In this document: piece by piece, positions 22,342 to 32,870 of the stretch
Layout: each line of letters opens with the position of its first letter
How positions within the stretch are numbered: the stretch's first letter is position 1
Source of the DNA: Calamus simplicifolius
Taxonomy: Eukaryota; Streptophyta; Magnoliopsida; Arecales; Arecaceae
Direction: 5' to 3'
NCBI GenBank assembly: GCA_900491605.1
Contig: UESW01001601.1
Coordinates: 124,001 to 188,000, forward strand
Length of the DNA: 64,000 nucleotides
The notes under the pieces: model-generated
What the model was told of the DNA's origin: nothing
The model's input: only the letters and a program-made list of their open reading frames with translations
Databases searched by the model: none
Translations under genes and position numbers: made by a program

Positions 22342-22752
22342 TACTATTTATTCATGATATGATACTAACTTTTATGTATTGACTCATCAAATTAGCTGTT
22401 AATGATAACTTACATATTTTTGTTACCCATAGTGCCTATACATTGTTATAATTTGTTTATCCTTTTTTTTTTCTATTGTGCAATTGGAATGCTATTGAAC
22501 AACCCAATCTATACAAATTTATCTTGTAACTGATGCTTGGGTCAATTTTTAACCAGATATAACCTGAAAATTTTGATAGATCGATAATAATAAATTTTAG
22601 TTTTAACTTAGTCCAAGATGCAAGTAGCATAGGATTACATTTAGTTATTTCACTTTATTCAGTGAGGCTTGACAGGCTTGGTTGCGCCAAAATTGATCCA
22701 ACCGGACCCGCCTGTAACCCAAACTAAAATATTTGTATTTCATTACCATGTA

Positions 22753-22880
22753 CTTCCATCAGCGCTACTTTCATGGCACAATGCGTGAACATAACGCAGA
22801 GTGGTTATGATGTCAAACTTCCATCAGTATCAACTTTCGTGGCACAATGCGTAAACACAACGCAGAGTGGTTATGATGTC
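22753..22880. repeat. 65 bp tandem duplication upstream of the NLR gene
   Basis: Two copies of 'CTTCCATCAG...GCAGAGTGGTTATGATGTC' start at 22753 and 22818, about 105-230 bp before the NLR ATG. They differ at several bases, so the duplication is not new. They may lie in the promoter or 5'UTR. Confidence 0.85.
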
Positions 22881-22985
22881 TTCATCAGTAGTGCACATGA
22901 TAGGTTGTGGTTAGAACCATAGCAGTCTTATCCAGAGTTCTGAGTTAAACCTGCTTCTCTTCCCTCTCTTGCGGGCAAAGGAAAT

Positions 22986-23602
22986 ATGGCCGTGGTATTG
23001 GATGCCTTCGTCTCAAGGCTCACTGACATGCTCATCGATCTGGGGAAGGAAGAAGTGGAAATGCTGTTGGGTGTGCCAGGCGAGATCCATAAGCTCAAGC
23101 ACACACTTCGCAAGATCGGTAAAGTCCTGCGTGATGCAGAGAGGAAGAGGATCGAAGACGAGGCCATAGATGACTGGCTCAAGGAGCTCAAGGATGTCAT
23201 GTATGATGCCGACGACATTCTCGACCTCTGCTCGATCGAGGCTGAGAAGAGTCATGCAAATTCTGATTCCACTTCATCGGTATGCTGCCACTTTCCTCTG
23301 CTCTCTTGTTTCCGAAAGACTGCATTTGTTCATGAGGTTGGAACTCAAATTAAGAACCTCAATCTTCGCCTGGAGAATATCAACAAGAGGAAATCCGAGT
23401 TTGACTTGCAACTCATTTCACCTGACAAGCACCGAGGGACTCCTCTCTCTCGTCCAAAGACATCTCCTGTAGTCGAATCTGATATTGTGGGGACTAAAAT
23501 TGAAGAAGACACCAGGAGCTTAGTCGAGTTGCTCATGAACGAAGATAGGCGGGGGGATGTTCTTGTGCTTGCAATCGTCGGTCTTGGAGGGATTGGCAAA
23601 AC
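22986..23602 (+). pseudogene. CC-NB-ARC-LRR resistance gene copy A, 5' part
   Basis: Intracellular immune receptor of the CC-NLR class. The ATG at 22986 opens an Rx-type coiled-coil domain: 'MAVVLDAFVSRLTDML', then the EDVID-like 'DDWLKELKDVMYDADDILD' at about residues 61-79. The NB-ARC begins with the P-loop 'VLAIVGLGGIGKT' at about residue 195. The reading frame is cut within the codons for the P-loop Lys-Thr by a Copia LTR element whose 5 bp target duplication AAAAC is 23598-23602. Removing the element and one AAAAC copy restores 'GGIGKTTLAQK' in frame with 30313 onward. There is no intron before this point. Confidence 0.93.
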
Positions 23603-24217
23603 TGTAGTAACATATCTAATTAATGGTCCTAATTTATTAAATCAACGTATCCCCCATTAAAGTGATAACAGCCCCCTCTCTTAATTCCTAAGCGCTCGCT
23701 TCCTCCTTAATTCCTGAGCGCCCGCTTCCTCCCTTAATTCCTAAGCGCTCGCTTGATGGGGCAAGCGTTGAAGGAAAAGGGTTAGGAACCCATCCTAAGG
23801 TTTCATGACGAAGGGTTCTCTAAGGGTTCAGAACACTATTCTCTCAAGAGAGATCCTAAGGTTTCTGAATACGGTTCTCTCAAGAGAGATCCTATAGTTT
23901 CAGAACAAGGTTCTCGAGAGAGATCAAGGTTCGTTCTCGAGAGAGATCTTAAGGTTCTATAGAGAGAAACCTAAAAGTGGAGGCATTGGAAATGAGTCCC
24001 TGATCAAGAGCAATCATGAAGGCATACACCATCTGGATGCGAGAGCTCATTGATTAGAAGACCGATCCATCGAGAGGAAGAGGAAAGATCAAGAAGATCA
24101 ATCGATATCGTTAAGGAAGGAAGATCTCCCGTGCAGTCCATAGGAAGATCAGATTCCTTACCACCATTAAATAATAATGGCTGGAGGTAATTATATTTAA
24201 GTAAATTAAGTCTAACA
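23603..24217 (+). repeat. 5' LTR, TATA box lost
   Basis: 615 bp. Compared with the 3' LTR it lacks one C in a C run near 23694 and six bases at about 23782, where the 3' LTR reads GGGTATAAAATAGG and this copy reads GGGTTAGG. The missing bases remove the only obvious TATA box, so transcription from this LTR is probably impaired. Repeated 'CTCTCAAGAGAGATCC' and 'TTCTCGAGAGAGAT' palindromic words follow in the R/U5 region. Confidence 0.95.
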
Positions 24218-24219
24218 TT

Positions 24220-24231
24220 TGGTATCAGAGC
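24220..24231 (+). promoter_or_regulatory. Primer binding site (Met-tRNA type)
   Basis: TGGTATCAGAGC begins two bases after the 5' LTR. This is the standard Copia primer site complementary to the 3' end of initiator Met-tRNA. Confidence 0.95.
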
Positions 24232-25634
24232 AAGGTTAAAACCTCTGCCTTATTGCGATGATTTCTATTAAGTTTCTCTTTTCAAGCCGTTAATGCCGCG
24301 TGTTTTCCGTTTTAGGGATCAAAGGTTGGTTTCGATCAGTTCTGATCACGGAATTGACAGAAACCATTAAAAATAATTCAGATTCCGATTTTGCGGAAAC
24401 AAAACGTGGTCTATTAAAGATTTCTTTCTAGCATTAAATGTTTCCCAGATTTCTTTTTATGGTATTAAAGAGATAGCATTAAAAAAGAAAAAGAAAAGAA
24501 ACGTAGCTTTAAAGAAAAGAAAAACTAAAGGAGAGAAATGAAAAACTAAAGGAGAGAAATGCAGCGGAAACGTGGCTTCAATAACCACATCGGTGAAATA
24601 TTAAAAAGAGGAGAGAAAACTTTCGGTTTTCGTTTTTCTCGCTTATGGTCTTTCCGTTCTCTCACGATTTAAAATATGGATTGGTTCGATTTTAAATGCA
24701 TTTATTATCTGTTTAATGTTTTATTAAATCATGTAACATGATTTATTTTTATCATTTGTTTCTTGAGTTTAAATTTTTGTATTAAAATACGCCTCCTGAG
24801 TCTCTATGCCTACGGTGGTTTGCATAGACTGGCCCAAGGGAATAATGAGCTACGGCCGGACGTGTTTTAATTAACAAAATTTTTTTCTTAAGATGATAAT
24901 TTTAAAATTCATTAAATAGATATTGAAATGTTCTGTTCTGCATACTAGATTTATTCTATGCATGAATTTGGTGGTAGTGTAAAAATCACAGTGCAAATCC
25001 TTTCAAGGTCTGATTGGTCATTTGGTGTCTAGAAAGGTAAAGAGATTGTGGTTACTTAATTGGTTCCGTTGACTGACCTAAGGAAAGCACGGGGGGACCC
25101 CCACTTCTCTTTCACTGGCCTGGCCAATTTGACTAACTCGGATCTTGATTTGGAAATGTTACATTGATTAAGATCACTACCTAATAATCATGCTAAATTA
25201 GTTAATCTATATGCATTTAATGTCATGTGATCAATATGATGTTGATTAATTGAGGAGTAGCCACAGCATCTTTGATTAATCAAAATTATATATTGAGTTG
25301 CAAAGATCACATAAGGTTAGATGACATTAATTGTGACTAATTATATTAATGTAATGAATCTTATCCCACAGGAATTTTTGTTGCACTAATATAATTAATT
25401 AGGATGCGATAACAAATTATTTTCTTAATTACCCACAGGAATTAAGAAAGGAATATAATTTGTTAGTCACATCATTAAGCTAATGAGTCTATTTGAGTAT
25501 AATAACTTAGCCCACAGGTAGTTATTGTATGTTATTGATTCATGTTATTGCATGTTTACATTGGTAAAATATGACATCAGTTATATGCCTCAAATTCAAT
25601 TACATGAACATGATTTATTTTTTATGCAGCTATT
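24232..25634 (+). other. Retrotransposon untranslated leader
   Basis: 1.4 kb between PBS and gag without coding potential. It includes repeated AAAGGAGAGAAAT words near 24530-24560 and an AT-rich second half. Long leaders of this kind are usual in plant Copia elements. Confidence 0.7.
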
Positions 25635-26550
25635 ATGCCTGTTAATATTTCTGATATGAAATGTGACATTCCCGATTTAAGTGGTGATAATTATAAATTA
25701 TGGAAGGAGAGAATTCTTCTTCAATTAGGGTGTATGGATATTGACTATGCTATCAGGAAGGATGAACCACATTTAGTTACATCTACTAGCACTCAGGCTG
25801 AGATTGCTGCGTATGAACGATGAGAACGGTCCAATCGCCTCAGTATGATGTTCATACGTACTAAAATTTCTGCTAGTATACGTGGTTCAATTCCTGAGTG
25901 CAAAAATGTCAAGGAACTTCTGAAGGCTATTGATGCACAATTTGAGTCTTCAGATAAGGCAATGGCTAGTACCCTAATGACAAAGTTATCATCAATGAAG
26001 CTCATTACGGTTGGAGGTGTGCGTGAGCACATCATGAAGATGAGGGACATTGCGGCTCAGTTGAAATCCCTAGAGGTTGAGATGTCGGAATCTTTCTTGG
26101 TGCACTTTATTTTGAGTTCACTCCCACAGCAATATAGTCCCTTCAAAATATCTTACAATACACATAAGGACAAATGGTCAATTAATGAACTTCTGACCAT
26201 GTGTGTTCAAGAGGAAGGGAGGCTGATTTTAGAAATGGGAGAAAGTGCACATTTAGTCACTCAGAGAAAGACTAAAGCTCCCAAAGCCAAACGCAAAGGA
26301 AAGGGTAAAGTATCCATCCATACAGAAGACAAGAAGGAGTCCAAGTGCTTCTTTTGCAAAAGGAAAGGACATATAAAGAAAGATTGTCTCAAATTCAAAG
26401 CTTGGCTTGACAAGAAAGGTACTCTAACCTCATTCGTATGTCATGAATCCAATTTGGTTATATGTCATAACACATGGTGGATTGATTCTGGTTCTACAAT
26501 CCATGTTTCAAATACCTTGCAGGGTTTTCTAAATCAAAGGAAACCATTGG
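25635..26550 (+). pseudogene. Copia gag and protease start, with premature stop
   Basis: Gag starts 'MPVNISDMKCDIPDLSGDNY' with the Copia word 'YKLWKERILLQLGCMDIDYA'. It meets TGA at 25821-25823 ('AAYER*ERSNRLS'), where Trp is the family norm. The frame continues after the stop through the UBN2-like gag body to an intact CCHC knuckle, 'CFFCKRKGHIKKDC' at about 26346-26387, and the protease active-site word 'WWIDSGST' at about 26473-26496. Around 26560 the frame is lost: some twenty residues expected between 'KPLGSE' and 'LILHSGFVLDL' are missing and the next block is in another frame. Confidence 0.9.
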
Positions 26551-26553
26551 GAA

Positions 26554-29397
26554 GTGAGACTTATTTTACATTCTGGTTTTGTTTTGGATTTGGAAAAGAC
26601 ATTTTATATTCCAAGTTTCTCTAGAAATTTGATTTCAGTGTCAAGGCTTGTACCAGCAGGATATTCCTTTAATTTTAATAAAAGCTCTGTTGATTTATTT
26701 TATAAATCTAAGCTTATTGGGAATGGTACACTGTCAGACAATCTTTTCCAAATCAATCTGAAAAATAATACCACCTATAATGTGATGCACGCCCAAACTG
26801 GTATGAAAAGATGTGTTATAAATGAGAATTCCTCTATTTTATGGCATCGGAGATTAGGTCATATCTCCATTGACAGAATTAAAAGATTAGTAAAAGATGG
26901 AGTACTTGATACTCTTGATTTTACTGATTTTGACACTTGTGTGGATTGCATAAAGGGAAAGCAAACCAACAAGTCCAAGAAAAATGCCAAGAGAAGTTCG
27001 GAAATACTGGAGATCATACATACGGATATCTGTAGCCCAGATATGGATTCGTATGGTCAGAGATACTTCATCTCATTTATTGATGACTATTCACGATATA
27101 TGTATCTCTACCTACTTCATAATAAGAACGAAGCATTAGATGCCTTTAAGGTATTTAAGGCAGAAGTAGAGAAACAATGCGGCAAGCAAATTAAAATCGT
27201 GAGGTCAGATAGAGGTGGAGAATATTATGGTAGATACACTGAGAATGGACAAGCACCTGGTCCGTTTGCTCGGTTTCTTGAAGAAAATGGAATTGTTGCA
27301 CAATACACCATGCCAGGGTCTCCTGACCAAAACGGTGTAGCTGAAAGGAGAAACCGAACATTATTGGACATGGTAAGGAGCATGATTGTCAGCTCTAAGT
27401 TACCTAAATCCTTGTGGACTGAAGCTCTTAAAACTGCTACGTATATATTGAATCGGGTTCCAACCAAGGCTGTTTCCAAAACGCCATTTGAGTTATTTAA
27501 AGGTTGGAAACCGAGTCTGCAACATATACGTGTTTGGGGATGCCCATCTGAATTAAGAGTCTATAATCCACAAGAAAAGAAACTAGACCCAAGGACTATC
27601 AGTGGATACTTTATTGGATATGCTGAGAAGTCCAAGGGTTATAGATTTTATTGTCCATCTCACAGCACTAGGATTGTGGAATCAAGAAATGCAAAATTTC
27701 TTGAGTATGACTTGATCAGTGGGAGTGATCAATCTCAGTATTTGGCTTCTTCTGAGAAAGATCATTCAGTTATTCCAGCTTCCACTTCAAGTGAGGGATT
27801 GGTTGTTATTTATAGCACTCCTCAAACTCAATTAAGTGCCCAACAACCAGTCATTGAGATTTCACAAGCTGATGGTAATCTAGAAGATCGTGTTGTTCAT
27901 CAACAATCAGTTGTGCAAGATACTCCTCAAGAGGTCATTGACACAACATTAAGAAGAACAACTAGAATAAAGAAATCAGCAATTCCTAGTGATTATGTTG
28001 TGTATCTACATGAATCTGACTATAACATTGGAGCCGAAAATGATCCTGAAACGTTTTCACAAGCCATGAGTTCTAAGGAATCAAACTTGTGGTTCAATGC
28101 CATGAAAGAAGAGATGGAATCTATGGCATCTAATCGAGTCTGGGATCTTGTTGAGTTGCCTGATGGTGTAAAAGCCATTGGATGTAGATGGATCTTCAAA
28201 ATAAAGAAAGACTCACAAGGCAACATTGAGAGATATAAAGCAAGACTCGTTGCCAAAGGATTCACTCAGAGGGAAGGAGTCGACTACACTGAGACATTTT
28301 CTCCTGTATCCAAGAAAGACTCTCTCCGAATAATTATGGCATTGGTAGCTCATTTTGATTTTGAGTTACATCAAATGGATGTGAAGACCGCATTCCTTAA
28401 TGGAGATCTAGAGGAAGAGGTTTAAATGAAACAACCTGAAGGATTTTCCTCTAGTGATGGTGAGCATTTGGTTTGCAAACTTAAGAAATCCATATATGGA
28501 TTGAAACAAGCCTCACGTCAGTGGTATTTAAAATTTCATGATGTGATCTCTTCCTTTGGTTTTGAAGAGAACATCATGGATCAATGTATATACCAGAAGG
28601 TTAGTGGGAGCAAAATTTGTTTCTTGGTCCTATATGTGGATGACATTCTACTTGCAACCAATGATAAAGGGTTGCTACATGAGGTGAAACAATTTCTCTC
28701 TAAAAATTTTGATATGAAAGATATGAGTGAGGCATCTTATGTCATTGGCATTAAGATCCATAGAGAAAGATCTCGAGGCATTTTGGGATTGTCTCAAGAA
28801 ACTTATATCAATAAAGTCTTGGAGAGATTTCGGATGAAAAATTGTTCACCAAGTGTTGCACCTATAGTGAAGGGTGACAAGTTCGCTTTGAACCAGTGCC
28901 CTAAAAATGAACTTGAACGGGAACAGATGCACAACATTCCATATGCTTCAGCTGTTGGAAGCCTAATGTATGCTCAGGTTTGCACAAGACCTGACATAGC
29001 ATTTGCAATAGGAATGTTGGGAAGATATCAGAGTAATCCAGGTTTAGACCACTGGAGAGCTGCTAATGTTCGTTGCTTGTTTGAGGCTACATCGCAAGGT
29101 GTATGGTTGAAGAGTTTCATCTCAGGGCTTAGAATTGTTGACTCCATTTCTAGGCCAATTAAATTGTACTGTGACAATTCAGCTGCTGTATTTTTGGCTA
29201 AAAACCATAAGAGTGGTAGTCGAAGTAAACATATCGACATTAAGTATTTAGCCATAAGAGAACGTGTTAAAGAGAATAAAGTGGTCATAGAACACGTTAG
29301 CACTGAATTGATGATAGCTGATCCTTTAACTAAAGGCATGCCAATTAAGAAGTTTAAGGATCATGTGATAAGAATGGGAGTTGGTCCCATGATATAA
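26554..29397 (+). pseudogene. Copia integrase, reverse transcriptase and RNase H, with stop and deletion
   Basis: The segment 26554-28425 has the pre-integrase HHCC finger ('LWHRRLGHISIDRIKRLV', 'CVDCIKGKQ'). It also has the D,D,E integrase core ('IIHTDICSPDM', 'DDYSRYMYLYLL', 'PDQNGVAERRNRTLLDMV') and the start of RT ('KARLVAKGFTQREGVDY'). A TAA at 28423-28425 replaces the Tyr codon usual in 'V-Y-M-K-Q-P-E-G-F'. The frame resumes at once and holds the RT active site 'YVDDILLATND'. In RNase H, about 80 residues are missing at about 29065 between 'LDHWRAA' and 'CLFEATSQGVWLK', removing part of the catalytic core. The end is at 29395-29397. Confidence 0.93.
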
Positions 29398-29678
29398 TTG
29401 TATTGATAACAATTTGTACAATGAAACTCTTATTTCAAGCGTTTGTTTATTTCTCATTCAGGTGTACACGTTATATGACTTTTGAGAAATGACAAACTTT
29501 TCTTTTGGACTCAGAATAAACATATGGTTTATTCATTATGTTATGTTGTCACATTTGGAATGGTGATAAAGAAATTGAATGCATTGTAATACATAGAAGA
29601 TAATACTCAATTATAGAGGACCTATCGCTATGATTCATGTATTTAGTTTCTTGTTCAGTGTTGATAAAATATACGGAC

Positions 29679-29690
29679 CAAGTGGGAGAA
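29679..29690 (+). promoter_or_regulatory. Polypurine tract
   Basis: AAGTGGGAGAA directly precedes the 3' LTR and would prime plus-strand DNA synthesis. Confidence 0.85.
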
Positions 29691-30312
29691 TGTAGTAACA
29701 TATCTAATTAATGGTCCTAATTTATTAAATCAACGTATCCCCCATTAAAGTGATAACAGCCCCCTCTCTTAATTCCTAAGCGCTCGCTTCCTCCCTTAAT
29801 TCCTGAGCGCCCGCTTCCTCCCTTAATTCCTAAGCGCTCGCTTGATGGGGCAAGCGTTGAAGGAAAAGGGTATAAAATAGGAACCCATCCTAAGGTTTCA
29901 TGACGAAGGGTTCTCTAAGGGTTCAGAACACTATTCTCTCAAGAGAGATCCTAAGGTTTCTGAATACGGTTCTCTCAAGAGAGATCCTATAGTTTCAGAA
30001 CAAGGTTCTCGAGAGAGATCAAGGTTCGTTCTCGAGAGAGATCTTAAGGTTCTATAGAGAGAAACCTAAAAGTGGAGGCATTGGAAATGAGTCCCTGATC
30101 AAGAGCAATCATGAAGGCATACACCATCTGGATGCGAGAGCTCATTGATTAGAAGACCGATCCATCGAGAGGAAGAGGAAAGATCAAGAAGATCAATCGA
30201 TATCGTTAAGGAAGGAAGATCTCCCGTGCAGTCCATAGGAAGATCAGATTCCTTACCACCATTAAATAATAATGGCTGGAGGTAATTATATTTAAGTAAA
30301 TTAAGTCTAACA
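29691..30312 (+). repeat. 3' LTR with intact TATA box
   Basis: 622 bp, the same sequence as the 5' LTR apart from the two indels noted there. TATAAAATAG at 29871-29880 is a good TATA box. Since this LTR points into the 3' half of the NLR gene on the same strand, it could drive a transcript reading into NB-ARC coding sequence; this is inference. Confidence 0.95.
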
Positions 30313-32870
30313 AAAACAACCCTGGCTCAGAAGATATTCAATGACCAGAAAATTAAAGACGAGTTCCCAGAGAAGATGTGGGTGTGTGTGTCTCAAGAGT
30401 TTGATGTGTCTCAAGAGTCTGATATAGTCCATCTATTAAGACAGATCATTACAGGTGCTAGAGGAGATCATGGTGGCGCTGATAGTAGAGCCCTGCTTGA
30501 ACCAATGGTTCAAGAATTGTTGAGAGGGAAGAAATTCTTGCTTGTTCTTGACGATGTTTGGATGGAAAAAGTATGGGATGGCTTGCTGCGGAATGCACTG
30601 CAGAGTGGTGGTGTGGGCAGTAGAGTCCTCGTCACAACCAGAAATGAAGATGTCGCAAAACGGATGAAGGCAGTGCACTTCCATCATGTCGACAAATTAT
30701 CTCCAGAAGATGGCTGGTTGTTGCTTTGCAAGAAGGTGGTTTTGGGTGGCAGTGAGAGCGAGATCCAAGGATTGAAGGATATCGGGATGGAAATTGTCAA
30801 GAAATGTGATGGTCTCCCTCTAGCCATCGGAACAGTTGGAGGGGTTCTGTGCACAAAGGGCAGAACGAGGAGAGAATGGGAGGGAGTCCTTCAGAGTGCT
30901 GCATGGTCCGTGACCGGACTTCCCGAAGAAGTAAGGGGAGCACTTTACTTGAGCTACGAAGAATTACCATCCCATCTGAAGCAGTGCTTCCTTTACTGCT
31001 CATTATTTCCTGAAGATTCTTCAATAGAACGAGGGCGCATCGTGCAACTTTGGATTTCTGAAGGTTTTGTGAAACCTGAAGGGGAATTGTCACCGGAGGA
31101 GTCAGGAGAATGCTACTACAATGAATTGGTAATGAGGAGTCTTTTACAGCCGGCACCGTGGGCGTGTACTCAAACCGAGTACACAATGCACGATCTGCTG
31201 CGCTCTCTTGCACAATTTCTGACACGAGATGAGAGCTCCATAGTTGCAGATGTTCATGAATTTGGAAGGAGGACCAGCCCAATGAAGTTACGACGCATCT
31301 CAATCAAGGAGATAACAGCTCCTGATCTCTTCAAACAACAGAAGTCAGTGAGGACTCTGCTGGTGTCCGAGAACATCAGGTGTCTACTGGATGATCTTCT
31401 TGGCAGTCTTTCTTGTTTACGGGTGATAGATCTTTGTGGGTCTCAGATTACAGCACTGCCAGATTCTTTGGATAGTCTCATACATCTCAGATTTCTGAAT
31501 CTCTCAGGAACTAATATAAGAGTGATCCCTGAATCCATAGGGAACCTCAGAAATCTGCTCTTCTTGGACTGCAGCTGGTCAATCAGTTGTCCGTTATTCC
31601 CAGCAGTGTCATGTATCTACACAAGCTGAGGTCTCTAAATCTTGGTGGGACAGCAATAAACGGCATACCAGTAGGGATGGATAGACTTCAACAGCTTGAT
31701 ACGCTAAAAGGGTTCAGGCTGAATTGGAGCAATGCAGAGGGATGGTGCACCCTGAAAGCACTGGGACCTCTTTCGCAGCTCAGGGTTCTAGGAGTCCAGA
31801 GGATAGAGAGGGCCAGCAGTACCGAGGCAAGAGCAGCTGCACTTGTCAAGAAGTCTAAGCTTAGAGAACTTCATCTGGATGGTCGCAGATCAGATTCAGA
31901 GTGAAAATGGCACAAGGAGAATCGAGGAGGTTTTCGAGGAATTACGTCCCCCGCCTAGCCTAGAAATGTTACATATCCGCGGTTACGCCGGCCGTAAGTT
32001 CCCGACTTGGATGACAGTAATGGCATCTTCGACAATGCCAGCTCTACAGAACTTGAGAAATTTTAAAATGCATGATTGTGCATTCTGTGACCAGCTTCCA
32101 CCTTTGGGCTTGCTTCCCAATTTGGATCACCTAGATATCAGTTGCGCCTCGTCAGTTACAAACATTGGACCTGAATTCCATGGCAGCAATAGCAGTGGTG
32201 GAGGCATAACAGGAATACATTTTTCCAACAATTCATTCCCAAAGCTTGAAAGCCTAGAGTTAATAGACTTGCTTAATTGGGAGGAATGGCAATGGGAGAA
32301 GGGAGTACACGGCATGCCATGTCTGAAAGATTTGCGACTTTCGAATTGCTCCAAGTTAAAGTCTCTTCCTGATGGTCTCCTATATCATGCAACTGCCCTG
32401 ACAGATTTGTATATTGAAGGTGCAGGCAGTCTAAAAGCAATCAAGAACCTCCTTTCTCTCAAAAAGTTGACTGTTGTGTACAATCGGTGCCTGGAGATAG
32501 TTTCAGACCTCCCTTCCCTGAAAAGCCTTTTGATTGCCACTGCTCGGCGCTGAGGGTGGTGGACAATGTTCATGCCTTGCAAAAGATGAAGCTGATTGAT
32601 TACGAAATGAATTCCCTTCCGGAATTTTTATTAAAAGGTCTACGCACAGTGCTTTAGAGAAGCTGGAAATCCAGTGCAGCTTGGAACTTTTCAAGAATAT
32701 TTGTCTGAGGGATGATGGTCTGGAGTGGCCTAAAATCCAGCACTTCCAGCATGTTTATGTTTGCTCAGGGGATGGATCAAGTACTGCCTCCTATAGCAGG
32801 AATCCCTTCAGCTTCACTACAAATTCCAGACTCCATCACTGCCAGCCTTAAAGAGTTCTCAATTAGCATC
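30313..32870 (+). pseudogene. CC-NB-ARC-LRR resistance gene copy A, 3' part
   Basis: This continues directly from the P-loop. RNBS-A is 'KMWVCVSQEFDVSQ', kinase-2 'KKFLLVLDDVW', RNBS-B 'GSRVLVTTRNEDVA', GLPL 'CDGLPLAIGTVGGVLC', RNBS-D 'LPSHLKQCFLYCSLFPED', and the MHD motif 'YTMHDLLRSLAQFL'. LRRs begin at about 31370 ('SCLRVIDLCGSQITALPDSL'). The frame breaks near 31580 (SWS to NQLSVIPSSV), near 31885 and near 32530, each by a one- or two-base shift, and the LRR tail ends at about 32660 or 32870. NB-ARC is otherwise well preserved. The LRR shifts could be real or draft errors. Confidence 0.92.

Larger units (their letters stand above)
23603..30312 (+). mobile_element. Young Ty1/Copia LTR retrotransposon in the NLR P-loop, 6.7 kb
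   Basis: It has a 5' LTR at 23603-24217 and a 3' LTR at 29691-30312, both TG...CA. The PBS complements initiator Met-tRNA at 24220-24231, and a polypurine tract precedes 29691. The target duplication AAAAC is at 23598-23602 and 30313-30317. The LTRs show no substitution by eye and only two indels, so insertion was recent. Gag-pol is plus-strand, in Copia order (gag, protease, integrase, RT, RNase H), but carries a stop in gag, a deletion and frameshift after protease, a stop in RT and a deletion in RNase H. It cannot be autonomous as read. Confidence 0.97.
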
